Counted from the first letter of the stretch, positions 6,696 through 15,722 are shown. The stretch: DNA of 64,000 nucleotides from Prevotella sp. UBA7764 (GCA_002481295.1 DLDU01000060.1:25936-89935); one strand, 5' to 3'. Translations and numbers: made by a program. Notes: generated from the letters alone by a model not told the origin.

Positions 6696-7730
6696 CTACT
6701 TCACTTCCATCACCCAACCTTGAGCAAACTCCTCATGGCTGGCAAGCTGGTTACGAACCTTCTGAGCCTCGTGAGCTGAAGGATAGCGGCCGTAGACAAC
6801 CTTTCTGCTGCCTCTAAGCATCAACACCTTCGCGCTGTCCAGGCCTCTTTGGTGAAGTTTTTGCACATAAGCTTCGGCATTCACTCTGCTGACGTGGCTG
6901 GCCAAGACGATGGTGTAGCCTGCCTCTACAGCCTGCGCCGTACGGGTGGCTTTCACTGCACTATCTTGCTTAGCTTTCTGTATCAAGGCTTTCACATTGG
7001 CGCGCTTGACTGTCTCCCCCACTGTTTTCTCGCCAAACATCTTCTGCTGTGGCAATACGGGTTGGAGCAGATCAGTGTTGACGCGGCTTTCGATGACTCC
7101 CTGCCCATTGCTCAAGCGTGTCGGCAAGAGCAAGAAGACAATCAGAGCAATGCACGCCACGGCTACGTTGCGCCATAAGGCAATCAGTCGTGCGTCGCGC
7201 TTGTCACGCTCTTCGGAAGCAGCTTCCTCGATATCTGCATTTTGGGTAGCAGTCAACACAGCAACCGCCGAAGCAGAAACGTCCCCTTCTTGCGTCTCTT
7301 TGACGGCAGGGGCAAGCGCCCCCATCTCAAAAGCACCCAAGCCATAGAGCGAAGGAGTAAGTATCCCGGCCTCACAAGGCGAGAACTCGTAATGCCCCTC
7401 ACTGTTGACCCGGAGCACTCCGATGTCGGGCAACTCGTAGAAGCCTTCGTTTTCGAGATGTCCCTTCAGCTCGCGCACTTCCTCCTCTATGCGCTTGCAG
7501 GCATCGGGATAGCTGATATCATAAGCTTCGACATACGACTGGGTCAGCAACGAGTCATTGATGGTGAGCTTTGGATTGAAGCCCACCGTACGTTTCGGCG
7601 GCAGGAAGGTGCCGTCGGCCTGATCGTATACAGCACTGACATAGTGTGCCATAAATCCGCCAAAGCCGGGGACTATGACACAATCATTGTCCAAAAGCAA
7701 TATTTCTATATGTCTACTTAATTCTATCAC
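6696..7730 (-). CDS. HU-CCDC81 / SPOR domain membrane protein
   Basis: About 344 residues from a GTG start. Two prokaryotic HU-CCDC81 domains come first (IELSRHIEILLLDNDCVIVPGFG ... and a wing ending about residue 150), then an acidic linker, one membrane helix (VAVACIALIVFLLLP, about 190-205), and a C-terminal SPOR domain that would bind denuded septal peptidoglycan (YTIVLASHVSR...VVYGRYPSAHEAQKV). The fold order is the standard Bacteroidetes one, with the N terminus in the cytoplasm. The frame can be read from a TTG at 7766, but that TTG is the -33 box of a perfect promoter, so GTG at 7730 is the real start, which is also where the family normally begins. Confidence 0.85.
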   Translation of the reverse strand: MIELSRHIEILLLDNDCVIVPGFGGFMAHYVSAVYDQADGTFLPPKRTVGFNPKLTINDSLLTQSYVEAYDISYPDACKRIEEEVRELKGHLENEGFYELPDIGVLRVNSEGHYEFSPCEAGILTPSLYGLGAFEMGALAPAVKETQEGDVSASAVAVLTATQNADIEEAASEERDKRDARLIALWRNVAVACIALIVFLLLPTRLSNGQGVIESRVNTDLLQPVLPQQKMFGEKTVGETVKRANVKALIQKAKQDSAVKATRTAQAVEAGYTIVLASHVSRVNAEAYVQKLHQRGLDSAKVLMLRGSRKVVYGRYPSAHEAQKVRNQLASHEEFAQGWVMEVK

Positions 7731-7735
7731 ATTTG

Positions 7736-7767
7736 CAAAATTAAGAAAAAAGGGCATAATCACCAAA
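7736..7767 (-). promoter_or_regulatory. Promoter giving a near-leaderless HU/SPOR mRNA
   Basis: On the minus strand TTTG (7767-7764), 20 bases, TAATTTTG (7743-7736). Only five bases separate the -7 box from GTG at 7730, so transcription must start at or within a few bases of the start codon. Confidence 0.8.
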
Positions 7768-7837
7768 AAATAGCTAACTAAAAATCAGCACCAACATTTT
7801 TTTTAGACAACAGTGCAAATTATTCAAATGAATTTGT

Positions 7838-7845
7838 TATCTTTG
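7838..7845 (+). promoter_or_regulatory. -7 box of rfbC
   Basis: TATCTTTG, 24 bases before the ATG of rfbC. No TTG is found at the right distance upstream. It lies inside the longer open frame that begins at 7813 and so argues for the start at 7870. Confidence 0.55.
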
Positions 7846-7869
7846 TGGCAAAATATTACGAAAGACAAT

Positions 7870-8418
7870 ATGGAATACGAAGAAACAGATATTAAGGGGG
7901 TATGGGTGTTAACCCCAAAAGTATTTAACGATAACCGCGGATATTTCTTCGAGGCATGGAAAAAGAGTGACTTTGAGGCTCATGTGGGCAAGGTTGACTT
8001 CATTCAGGATAATGAGTCGAAATCGTCTTACGGTGTCCTGCGTGGACTGCATTACCAGAAAGGCACATACTCTCAAGCCAAACTTGTCAGAGTCATCAAA
8101 GGCAAAGTGCTCGATGTGGCCGTAGATCTTCGTAAGTCCTCACCTACTTTCGGCAAGCATGTGATGGTCGAGCTCTCTGAGGACAACAAGCGCCAGCTCT
8201 TTATTCCCCGAGGCTTTGCCCATGGTTTCCTGGTGCTGAGCCCGGAAGCCATCTTCACTTATAAAGTCGACAACATCTACGCTCCTGCCCACGAGGCAAG
8301 CATCCGCTGGAACGACCCGCAGATCGGCATCAACTGGCCTATAGACCAGAAAGATGTCGTCACCAGCCCTAAGGACTTGGAAGGCAAAGACTTCAAAGAC
8401 GCTGACTTCTTTGAATAA
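7870..8418 (+). CDS. rfbC: dTDP-4-dehydrorhamnose 3,5-epimerase
   Basis: 182 residues. The enzyme epimerises C3 and C5 of dTDP-4-keto-6-deoxyglucose on the way to dTDP-L-rhamnose. Visible hallmarks are DNRGYFFEAW, FIQDNESKSSYGVLRGLHYQ (with the catalytic His), KLVRVIKGKVLDVAVDLRKSSPTFGKH and PRGFAHGFLVLS. ATG at 7870 gives the usual length; the extension to 7813 would cover the promoter. rfbA, rfbB and rfbD are not in the window. ugd follows 38 bases later, so the two nucleotide-sugar genes may be co-transcribed for capsule or O-antigen precursors. Confidence 0.93.
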   Translation: MEYEETDIKGVWVLTPKVFNDNRGYFFEAWKKSDFEAHVGKVDFIQDNESKSSYGVLRGLHYQKGTYSQAKLVRVIKGKVLDVAVDLRKSSPTFGKHVMVELSEDNKRQLFIPRGFAHGFLVLSPEAIFTYKVDNIYAPAHEASIRWNDPQIGINWPIDQKDVVTSPKDLEGKDFKDADFFE

Positions 8419-8456
8419 TTTACCTTTAAGCACAGACTTAGCTTAAACGTATAGAA

Positions 8457-9773
8457 ATGAATATAGCAATTGTAGGTACCGGATACGTCGGACTCGTCAG
8501 CGGCACGTGCTTTGCGGACACAGGCGCCATCGTCACTTGTGTCGACACCAATGCTGACAAGATCCAACGTCTCCAGAACAACGATATTCCTATCTACGAG
8601 CCCGGTCTCGTGGAGTTGGTTCAGAAGAATGTCAAGGCCGGCCGACTGAAGTTTACGACCGACCTCGCTTCTATCGTCAACAACCAGGAGATCATCTTCA
8701 CGGCTGTCGGCACGCCACCCGACGAGGACGGCTCGGCCGACCTGACCTATGTGTTGCAGGTAGCCAAGACCATTGGACAGAGCCTCAACAAATATGTAGT
8801 CGTGGTCACCAAGAGCACAGTGCCCGTCGGTACGGCCAAGAAGGTCAAGGCCACTATCCAGGAAGAACTGGACAAGCGGGGCGCAAAGGTGGACTTCGAC
8901 GTAGCCAGCAACCCGGAGTTCCTCAAAGAGGGCAATGCCATCAAGGACTTCATGAGCCCTGACCGCGTGGTCATCGGCGTAGAGTCAGAGCGAGCCAAAG
9001 AGATTCTCACCCGACTCTACAAGCCTTTTCTGATCAACAACTTCCGGGTGATCTTCATGGACATCCCCAGTGCCGAGATGACCAAATACGCCGCCAACTC
9101 GATGCTCGCCACCCGCATCTCGTTTATGAACGACATGGCCAACCTTTGTGAGTTGGTTCATGCCGACATCAATATGGTCAGACAGGGCATCGGCAGCGAC
9201 ACCCGTATCGGCCGTAAATTTCTCTACGCCGGTTGCGGCTATGGCGGTTCGTGCTTTCCTAAAGATGTAAAGGCACTCATCAAGACCGCCGACGACAACG
9301 GCTACTCGATGGAAGTGCTCAAGGCTGTGGAGCATGTCAACGAGCGTCAAAAGATAGTGCTCTTCAAAAAACTCCAGAAGGCTTATGGCACGGAGAACCT
9401 CAAAGGCAAGACCATTGCCCTTTGGGGACTGGCCTTCAAGCCGGAAACCGACGACATGCGTGAGTCTACAGCACTGGTCATCATCAGACTGCTGAAGGAT
9501 GCCGGTTGCACGATCCGTGCTTACGACCCCGTAGCGATGAATGAATGCAAACGCCGTGTCGGCGATGCTGTCGTCTATTGTCACGACATGTACGACGCCA
9601 TCGACCAGGCCGACGCACTGCTTCTGCTCACCGAGTGGAAAGAGTTCCGTCTGCCCAACTGGAATGTCATCGCACACGCCATGCGACGGCCACTGGTCAT
9701 CGACGGCCGAAACATCTTCGATGCCAAAGAGCTCAGGGAGGCCGGAATCGATTATCACTGTATTGGACAATAG
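8457..9773 (+). CDS. ugd: UDP-glucose 6-dehydrogenase
   Basis: 438 residues. The enzyme oxidises UDP-glucose twice with NAD to give UDP-glucuronate for polysaccharides. The N-terminal Rossmann motif is MNIAIVGTGYVGLVSG; then come VTKSTVPVGT, NPEFLKEGNAI.DF..PDRVVIG, and the catalytic-cysteine loop CGYGGSCFPKD (about residue 262). The C-terminal UDP-binding domain carries GLAFKPETDDMRESTA. Length and motifs are standard for bacterial Ugd. It follows rfbC by 38 bases on the same strand. Confidence 0.95.
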   Translation: MNIAIVGTGYVGLVSGTCFADTGAIVTCVDTNADKIQRLQNNDIPIYEPGLVELVQKNVKAGRLKFTTDLASIVNNQEIIFTAVGTPPDEDGSADLTYVLQVAKTIGQSLNKYVVVVTKSTVPVGTAKKVKATIQEELDKRGAKVDFDVASNPEFLKEGNAIKDFMSPDRVVIGVESERAKEILTRLYKPFLINNFRVIFMDIPSAEMTKYAANSMLATRISFMNDMANLCELVHADINMVRQGIGSDTRIGRKFLYAGCGYGGSCFPKDVKALIKTADDNGYSMEVLKAVEHVNERQKIVLFKKLQKAYGTENLKGKTIALWGLAFKPETDDMRESTALVIIRLLKDAGCTIRAYDPVAMNECKRRVGDAVVYCHDMYDAIDQADALLLLTEWKEFRLPNWNVIAHAMRRPLVIDGRNIFDAKELREAGIDYHCIGQ

Positions 9774-9829
9774 TCCATCAACATTTGTCAACAAGGTATC
9801 GTGATACACCTATATATAAATAGTAGTCT

Positions 9830-10633
9830 ATGAAAAAGCATTTCTTTCTGCTGATATGTTTGCTCACAGCTTTAGCGATGAGTATGGGCGGATGCCGTAA
9901 CCGGGCTAAACAAGTTTCAGCTCCGCAAGAAGACCTCGCGGCCAAGAAGATGCTACAAGGTATATGGGTGAACGAAGATGAGGAGAGCGTCGCCTTCGAA
10001 GCCCAAGGCGACTCGATCTTCTATCCCGACACGACCAGCCAGCCCGTGAGGTTCCAGATATTTGGCGACACGCTCGTTCTGCATGGCGCTGAGGACGTCA
10101 AATACCCCATCATCAAGCAGACTGCCCACCTCTTTATCTTCAAAAACCAAAACGGTGACGAGGTAAAGCTTGAAAAAAGTGATGATCCGGATGACGCCGC
10201 ACAGTTTACACACCAAAAGCCTAAGGCTGTCAACCAAAACCAGCTCATCAAGCGCGACACCATTGTCAGCTACAACAATGTCGGATACCATTGCTACGTC
10301 ACGGTCAACCCAACCACTTACAAGGTTGTCAAAGCCTCATACAACGATGAAGGCGTGGAGGTAGACAATGTTTATTACGACAACATCGTCAACCTCAATG
10401 TCTATCACGGCGCCACAAAGCTCTTCTCCGGCGACTTCCGCAAGCAGCAATTCAAGCATATCGTACCCGAGGACTTCCTGAGCCAGGCAATCCTCAGCGA
10501 TCTGATCTTCGATTCGATCGATCAGAATGGCGTTCACTACATTGCAGTCTTGGTCATTCCCGACAGTATGAGCAGCTATGAAGTGCAACTGACCGTCAGT
10601 TATACCGGACGCTTGCAAATGCGGCTGAGATAG
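9830..10633 (+). CDS. DUF4738 lipoprotein
   Basis: 267 residues. The signal peptide ends in a lipobox (SMGGC, Cys about residue 22), so it is lipid-anchored. The mature part has a lipocalin-like first half (KKMLQGIWVNEDEESVAFEAQGDSIFYPD, FGDTLVLHG) and a second, C-terminal domain (GYHCYVTVNPTTYKVVKASYNDEG ... YIAVLVIPDSMSSYEVQLTVSY) characteristic of DUF4738, a Bacteroidetes family of unknown function. It lies 56 bases after ugd and 112 before hisH, and need not belong to either operon. Confidence 0.8.
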   Translation: MKKHFFLLICLLTALAMSMGGCRNRAKQVSAPQEDLAAKKMLQGIWVNEDEESVAFEAQGDSIFYPDTTSQPVRFQIFGDTLVLHGAEDVKYPIIKQTAHLFIFKNQNGDEVKLEKSDDPDDAAQFTHQKPKAVNQNQLIKRDTIVSYNNVGYHCYVTVNPTTYKVVKASYNDEGVEVDNVYYDNIVNLNVYHGATKLFSGDFRKQQFKHIVPEDFLSQAILSDLIFDSIDQNGVHYIAVLVIPDSMSSYEVQLTVSYTGRLQMRLR

Positions 10634-10704
10634 GCCTCTGTTGCCAGCTCAGAAGCTCAAAAACAAAGAAAATCGATAGTTGGCGTTCTGTTTTTCTTGC
10701 ATTC

Positions 10705-10737
10705 TTGCACGATTGTAGCCAAAAAAACGTAAATTTG
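10705..10737 (+). promoter_or_regulatory. Promoter of the his operon (very short leader)
   Basis: TAAATTTG at 10730-10737, with TTG at 10705-10707 (22 bases apart, one more than the usual maximum). Only eight bases separate the -7 box from the hisH ATG at 10746, leaving no room for a ribosome binding site. No attenuator or leader peptide is visible. Confidence 0.6.
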
Positions 10738-10745
10738 CAGCAATT

Positions 10746-11342
10746 ATGGAAATAGCGATCGTAAAATACAATGCGGGCAACATGTTTTCAGTGGTAAACG
10801 CTCTCAAACGGTTAGGGATCACTCCACAGATCACCGACGAGGCTGAGCAGCTACAGAAAGCTGACCGTGTCCTTTTCCCGGGACAAGGCAATGCCAAGAC
10901 TGCCATGGACTATCTGCGCCAACATGGACTGGACAAGATCATCACAGGTCTGCGCCAACCTGTGTTGGGCATCTGTGTGGGACAACAGCTGTTGTGCCGC
11001 CACTCCGAAGAGGGTAACACTCCTTGCTTGGGCATCTTCGACGTGGATGTGAAGAAGTTTGTCCCCAACCACCACGACGAGAAGGTGCCCGCAATGGGAT
11101 GGAATGAGCTCACACATCTGAAATCACCCCTCTTCAAAGGACTGCACGACGGCGACTACACCTATTTCGTCCATAGCTATTACGTACCTGTATGCGAAAA
11201 CACGATCGCTCAGGCCAACTATATTCTCCCCTACTCCGCAGCAATCCATAAGGATAACTTCTGGGCAACACAATTCCACCCGGAGAAGAGTGGTCAGGTG
11301 GGAGAGACCATTCTGCGCAACTTCTTAGAGATGAAAAATTAA
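10746..11342 (+). CDS. hisH: Imidazole glycerol phosphate synthase, glutaminase subunit
   Basis: 198 residues. HisH frees ammonia from glutamine and channels it into HisF, which makes imidazole glycerol phosphate and AICAR. The nucleophile elbow LGICVGQQLL holds the catalytic Cys (about residue 77), LFPGQGNA forms the oxyanion strand, and FHPEKSG near the C terminus supplies the His-Glu pair. First gene of hisH-hisA-hisF-hisIE; the earlier histidine genes (hisG, D, C, B) are not in the window. hisA follows after 12 bases. Confidence 0.95.
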   Translation: MEIAIVKYNAGNMFSVVNALKRLGITPQITDEAEQLQKADRVLFPGQGNAKTAMDYLRQHGLDKIITGLRQPVLGICVGQQLLCRHSEEGNTPCLGIFDVDVKKFVPNHHDEKVPAMGWNELTHLKSPLFKGLHDGDYTYFVHSYYVPVCENTIAQANYILPYSAAIHKDNFWATQFHPEKSGQVGETILRNFLEMKN

Positions 11343-11354
11343 TCGGGACAAGCC

Positions 11355-12137
11355 ATGCATAACATAGAACTCATACCAGCCATAGACATCATCGGCGGCA
11401 AATGCGTGCGTCTCACGCGCGGCGACTACCAGCAGGTGGCTACCTACAACGACGACCCCGTGGATCAGGCCAAGCAGTTTGAGGCGCTTGGCTTCCGTCG
11501 CTTGCATGTCGTGGATCTCGATGGTGCCAAATCCAAACATATCGTCAACGTGGACGTACTCTCCGCTATCACCCACTCCACCAACCTCATCGTAGACTTT
11601 GGCGGTGGCGTGAAGAGCAACGACGATCTCGACCGTGCCTTTCAGGCGGGAGCCTCGATGGTCACCGCAGGCAGCATCGCCGTCACCAATCCTGAAGAAG
11701 TAGGAAAGTGGATCAACCACTTTGGTGCCGACCGCATCATCCTCGGCGCCGACGCTCACGACGGACGCATCAGTATCAACGGCTGGAAAGAAGACTCCTC
11801 CGTCAGCCTGACAGATTTCCTGCATGAATGGGTGGAGGCCGGCATCACCAAGGTGCTCTGCACCGACATCTCGCGCGACGGAACATTACAAGGCCCCTCC
11901 ACAGCACTCTATCACGACATCATGGCACGCTATCCCCATCTGCAGCTCATCGCCAGCGGTGGTGTGGGCAGCATCGCAGACATCGCCGCACTCGACCAGG
12001 CCAAGGTGCCAGCCGTGGTATTCGGTAAAGCATGGTACGAAGGAAAGATTAGTGCCGCAGACATACAACCATACAACCATACATCAACGTCAAAGAAAGA
12101 TAAAGATGTTAGCAAAACGTATCATACCCTGCCTTGA
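11355..12137 (+). CDS. hisA: Phosphoribosylformimino-AICAR isomerase, with extended tail
   Basis: 260 residues, about 20 longer than usual. HisA opens the ribose of ProFAR by an Amadori rearrangement. It is a TIM barrel with [18 protein letters not shown] (catalytic Asp 11), DFGGGVKSN, the second catalytic Asp in [20 protein letters not shown] and IASGGVGS. The normal fold ends near [10 protein letters not shown]; the final part is read from what should be intergenic DNA. An 8-bp repeat (about three copies of ATACAACC, 12063-12083) lies in it. With one copy fewer the frame would stop at the TAA ending at 12103, just before hisF. As it stands hisA overlaps hisF by 32 bases. Confidence 0.93.
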   Translation: MHNIELIPAIDIIGGKCVRLTRGDYQQVATYNDDPVDQAKQFEALGFRRLHVVDLDGAKSKHIVNVDVLSAITHSTNLIVDFGGGVKSNDDLDRAFQAGASMVTAGSIAVTNPEEVGKWINHFGADRIILGADAHDGRISINGWKEDSSVSLTDFLHEWVEAGITKVLCTDISRDGTLQGPSTALYHDIMARYPHLQLIASGGVGSIADIAALDQAKVPAVVFGKAWYEGKISAADIQPYNHTSTSKKDKDVSKTYHTLP

Positions 12138-12861
12138 TGTCAAAGACGGCGAGACCGTCAAAGGCACACACTTCGTCAACCTTAGACAGGCCGGAGATCC
12201 CGTGGAACTGGGAAAGGAATATAGCCGGCAAGGTGCTGACGAGCTGGTGTATCTCGACATCACAGCAACATCCGACGGGCGCAAGACCTTCACGAACCTC
12301 GTCACGAGAGTAGCACGGGAGATCAATATTCCCTTCACTGTCGGAGGCGGCATCGAGAGCATTGCCGACGTGGAGCGTCTACTCTATGCCGGTGCCGACA
12401 AGATCAGCATCAACTCGGCAGCTATCCGTCATCCCGAACTCATTGACGAGATCTCCAAGCGCTTCGGCTCACAGGTATGTGTTTGTGCCATTGACGCACG
12501 CAACGATGCCGACGGCTGGCACTGCTACATCAAAGGAGGACGGGAGCGCACACCGCTCAAGCTCATGGACTGGGCACGCGAGGTCGCTGACCGGGGAGCC
12601 GGAGAGATACTCTTCACCAGCATGGATCACGACGGCGTCAAGCAGGGCTTTGCCAATGAGGCGCTGGCACAACTGTCATCGGAAGTGTCGATACCGGTGA
12701 TCGCCAGCGGCGGTGCAGGCAAGAAAGAGCATTTCCGCGATGCCTTCACGTTGGGTAAAGCTGATGCCGCACTGGCAGCCTCTGTCTTCCATTTCGGCGA
12801 GATCACCATCCCCGACCTGAAGCGGTATCTCAGGAGCGAGGGCATCAATGTGAGAATATAA
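12106..12861 (+). CDS. hisF: Imidazole glycerol phosphate synthase, cyclase subunit
   Basis: 251 residues, the usual length. HisF uses ammonia from HisH to turn PRFAR into imidazole glycerol phosphate and AICAR. The (beta-alpha)8 barrel begins [15 protein letters not shown] (catalytic Asp 11) and shows TVGGGIESI, the second Asp in [21 protein letters not shown] and IASGGAGK. The frame is open for another 94 codons upstream, but that is the shadow of hisA; the ATG at 12106 begins the family's N terminus exactly. Overlaps the end of hisA by 32 bases. Confidence 0.95.
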   Translation: MLAKRIIPCLDVKDGETVKGTHFVNLRQAGDPVELGKEYSRQGADELVYLDITATSDGRKTFTNLVTRVAREINIPFTVGGGIESIADVERLLYAGADKISINSAAIRHPELIDEISKRFGSQVCVCAIDARNDADGWHCYIKGGRERTPLKLMDWAREVADRGAGEILFTSMDHDGVKQGFANEALAQLSSEVSIPVIASGGAGKKEHFRDAFTLGKADAALAASVFHFGEITIPDLKRYLRSEGINVRI

Positions 12862-12905
12862 ACAGATTTAGACACGCAACATATCATTCGTAAATAGAGG
12901 ACAAC

Positions 12906-13544
12906 ATGGAAATAGACTTTGAGAAAATGGGAGGACTGGTTCCTGCCATCATACAGGATACTACCACCAAGAACGTGCTCATGCTGGGTTTCATGAATCA
13001 GGAAGCCTATCAGAAGACCATGGACACGAAGCTGGTCACGTTTTGGAGCCGTTCACGCAACTGCCTTTGGACCAAGGGCGAGACATCCGGCAACTACCTG
13101 CATCTGGTTTCTATCCAAAACGACTGCGACAATGACACGCTGCTGATCAAAGTCAATCCCGACGGTCCTGTCTGCCACAAAGGCACTGACACGTGCTGGG
13201 GCGATACCAATGACTGCAATCCCGTGGAATTCCTCAGCGAGTTGCAGGACTTCATCAACAAGCGAAAAGAGGAGATGCCGGAGAACAGCTACACAACGAG
13301 TCTTTTCCACAAAGGCATCAACAAGATTGCCCAAAAGGTCGGTGAGGAAGCCGTTGAGACAGTGATAGAGGCTGTCGGTGGCACAGATGAGCAACTGGTC
13401 TATGAGGGCGCTGACCTTCTCTACCATCTCATCGTGTTGCTGAGTGCCAAAGGCCTGCGCATCGAGACGCTCGCCAACGAGCTCGCCAAGCGCCATAACC
13501 CTAACTGGGACAAGGCCCGCCGCATCAAGAAGTCACACGAGTAG
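12906..13544 (+). CDS. hisIE: Bifunctional PR-AMP cyclohydrolase / PR-ATP pyrophosphatase
   Basis: 212 residues, a HisI-HisE fusion carrying out steps 2 and 3 of histidine synthesis. The HisI part (about 1-110) has FWSRSRNCLWTKGETSGN, the metal-binding DCDNDTLLI and GPVCHKGTDTCW. The HisE part (about 118-212) has NSYTTSLFHKGINKIAQKVGEEAVETVIEA, the all-alpha NTP-pyrophosphatase motif with metal-binding Glu residues, and DLLYHLIVLL. Last histidine gene of the cluster; ftsE starts 59 bases later. Confidence 0.95.
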   Translation: MEIDFEKMGGLVPAIIQDTTTKNVLMLGFMNQEAYQKTMDTKLVTFWSRSRNCLWTKGETSGNYLHLVSIQNDCDNDTLLIKVNPDGPVCHKGTDTCWGDTNDCNPVEFLSELQDFINKRKEEMPENSYTTSLFHKGINKIAQKVGEEAVETVIEAVGGTDEQLVYEGADLLYHLIVLLSAKGLRIETLANELAKRHNPNWDKARRIKKSHE

Positions 13545-13603
13545 AAGGTGTTTTGCTACTGTTCTGCTCAGACATGTCTCTTTGAATAATATATCAGTTG
13601 ATC

Positions 13604-14320
13604 ATGCTTATCGATTATCATAAAGTAAATATTTACCAACAAGACAAACTCATCCTCCACGACGTGGACTTCCATGCCGAGGAAGGAGAATTTATCTATT
13701 TGATAGGAAAAGTGGGATCCGGCAAGAGCTCACTGCTCAAGACTTTCTATTGTGAGCTTGACCTTCCACAGAAAGAAACAGACACGGCACAAGTCTTAGG
13801 ACGTGACCTGAAGACACTCCGACGCAAAGAGGTGCCTGCCCTCCGCAAGGAGATGGGTATCATCTTTCAGGATTTCCAGTTGCTCCATGACCAGACCGTT
13901 TACCGCAACCTGCGTTTCGTGCTCAAGGCCACGGGCTGGAAAGACAAGAAGAAGATAGACCAGCGCATTGACGAGGTGCTTGAGGCTGTGGGCATGGCTG
14001 ACCGAAAAGAGAGCATGCCCCACGAACTGTCTGGCGGTGAGCAGCAGCGCATCTCCATCGCACGCGCCCTGCTCAACCACCCCAAGATCATCATTGCCGA
14101 CGAGCCTACCGGCAACCTCGACCCGGAGACGGCTTGCAACATCGTGAAGTTGCTCAAGGACATCACCACCACGGGTACGGCCGTCGTCATGTCGACCCAT
14201 AACATTCCGTTGCTCGACCGTTTCCCGGGTATCGTGTACCGATGCAAGGAAGGACAGCTCAGCGATGTCACCAAAGAATACTCCAACCTCGACCTCACCG
14301 AAGACGAGGCAACGATGTAG
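13604..14320 (+). CDS. ftsE: Cell division ATP-binding protein FtsE
   Basis: 238 residues. An ABC ATPase that with FtsX controls peptidoglycan hydrolases at the septum. It has Walker A (GKVGSGKSSLLKTF), Q-loop (GIIFQDFQLLHDQTVYRNL), signature (LSGGEQQRISIARALL), Walker B (IIIADEPTGNLDP) and the switch His (MSTHN). The Q-loop sequence FQDFQLL and the length are typical of FtsE rather than LolD. The frame opens at a TTG (13598); the ATG at 13604 is preferred. ftsX is not adjacent, which is common in Bacteroidetes. Confidence 0.88.
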   Translation: MLIDYHKVNIYQQDKLILHDVDFHAEEGEFIYLIGKVGSGKSSLLKTFYCELDLPQKETDTAQVLGRDLKTLRRKEVPALRKEMGIIFQDFQLLHDQTVYRNLRFVLKATGWKDKKKIDQRIDEVLEAVGMADRKESMPHELSGGEQQRISIARALLNHPKIIIADEPTGNLDPETACNIVKLLKDITTTGTAVVMSTHNIPLLDRFPGIVYRCKEGQLSDVTKEYSNLDLTEDEATM

Positions 14321-14376
14321 CCGGCACCCACTCCTATTATTATATATAACACGTCAATCCATAAAGACTAAGCAAT

Positions 14377-15699
14377 ATGAAGGTTTTAAAATTTGGAGGT
14401 ACTTCCGTTGGATCACCAGATCGAATGAAACATGTAGCAGGTCTCGTCACCGCTTCAGGCGAGCCCACCTTTGTCGTCCTCTCAGCCATGAGCGGCACCA
14501 CAAACTCTCTCGTAGAGATCAGCAACTATCTCTACAAGAAGAATCCCGATGGTGCCAACGAGGTAATCAACTGCCTTGAGAAGAAATACATGAAGCATGT
14601 AGACGAACTTTACGATACAGACACCTTCAAAAAGAAAACCACAGAATTTCTCACGGGAGAATTTAACTATCTGCGCTCTTTCACCAAAGACCTCTTCACC
14701 AGTTTCGAGGAAAAGGCTGTCGTAGCTCAGGGCGAGGTGATGTCGACCAACATGGTTGTCAACTATCTCCAGGAGCAAGGCGTCGATGCCGTGTTGCTCA
14801 ATGCCCTTGACTTCATGCGCACGGACAAAAACAGCGAGCCCGATACTCCATATATTAAGGAGAAGCTCCACGAGGTGATGGAGAAGAACCAAGGTCATCA
14901 GATCTATATCACTCAGGGCTTTGTCTGCCGTAACGCCTATGGCGAGGTTGACAACCTGCAGCGCGGTGGCTCTGACTATACGGCTTCCCTCATCGGCTCG
15001 GTGCTTCCCGCTGACGAGATTCAGATTTGGACCGACATCGACGGCATGCACAACAACGACCCGCGTGTGGTGGATCACACCGAGGCTATCCATCAGCTCA
15101 ACTTCGAAGAGGCTGCTGAGCTTGCCTACTTCGGCGCTAAGATTCTGCATCCTACCTGTGTGCAGCCTGCCAAGTATGCCGGCATCCCTGTAAGACTGAA
15201 GAACACACTTGACCCGGACGCAGAAGGTACCATCATCGACAACGTTCTCGTCAGAGGCAAGATCAAAGCCGTCGCCGCCAAGGACAATATCATCGCCATC
15301 AAGATCAAGTCGTCCCGCATGTTGCTGGCTACGGGCTTCCTGCGCAAGGTCTTTGAGATCTTCGAGAGCTACCAGACACCTATCGACATGATCGCCACCT
15401 CTGAGGTCGGCGTGTCCATGAGTATCGACAACGATGCTCATCTCAATGAGATCGTTGACGAACTGAAGAAATATGGTACCGTCACCGTTGACACCGACAT
15501 GTGCATCATCTGTGTCGTGGGTGATCTTGACTGGAGCAACCTCGGCTTCGAGACGTTGGCAACAGAAGCCATGAAGAACATTCCTGTGAGAATGATCAGC
15601 TATGGCGGCAGCAACTACAACATCTCGTTCCTCATCCGCGAGGCCGACAAGAAGAGAGCGCTGCAAAGCCTCAGCAACACGCTGTTCAACAATAAATAA
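14377..15699 (+). CDS. lysC: Aspartate kinase
   Basis: 440 residues. Phosphorylates aspartate at the head of the lysine, threonine and methionine pathway. The N-terminal kinase domain starts MKVLKFGGTSVGSPDRM and has RGGSDYTASLIGSVL, DIDGMHNNDPR and YFGAKILHP. The C-terminal part (about 305-440) holds two ACT domains (IAIKIKSSRML... and IICVVGDL...) that mediate feedback by end-product amino acids. A monofunctional aspartokinase. Followed by lysA, making a lysine-synthesis pair, with a hairpin between them. Confidence 0.95.
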   Translation: MKVLKFGGTSVGSPDRMKHVAGLVTASGEPTFVVLSAMSGTTNSLVEISNYLYKKNPDGANEVINCLEKKYMKHVDELYDTDTFKKKTTEFLTGEFNYLRSFTKDLFTSFEEKAVVAQGEVMSTNMVVNYLQEQGVDAVLLNALDFMRTDKNSEPDTPYIKEKLHEVMEKNQGHQIYITQGFVCRNAYGEVDNLQRGGSDYTASLIGSVLPADEIQIWTDIDGMHNNDPRVVDHTEAIHQLNFEEAAELAYFGAKILHPTCVQPAKYAGIPVRLKNTLDPDAEGTIIDNVLVRGKIKAVAAKDNIIAIKIKSSRMLLATGFLRKVFEIFESYQTPIDMIATSEVGVSMSIDNDAHLNEIVDELKKYGTVTVDTDMCIICVVGDLDWSNLGFETLATEAMKNIPVRMISYGGSNYNISFLIREADKKRALQSLSNTLFNNK

Positions 15700-15722
15700 C
15701 ACACATCGTCAACAGACAACAT

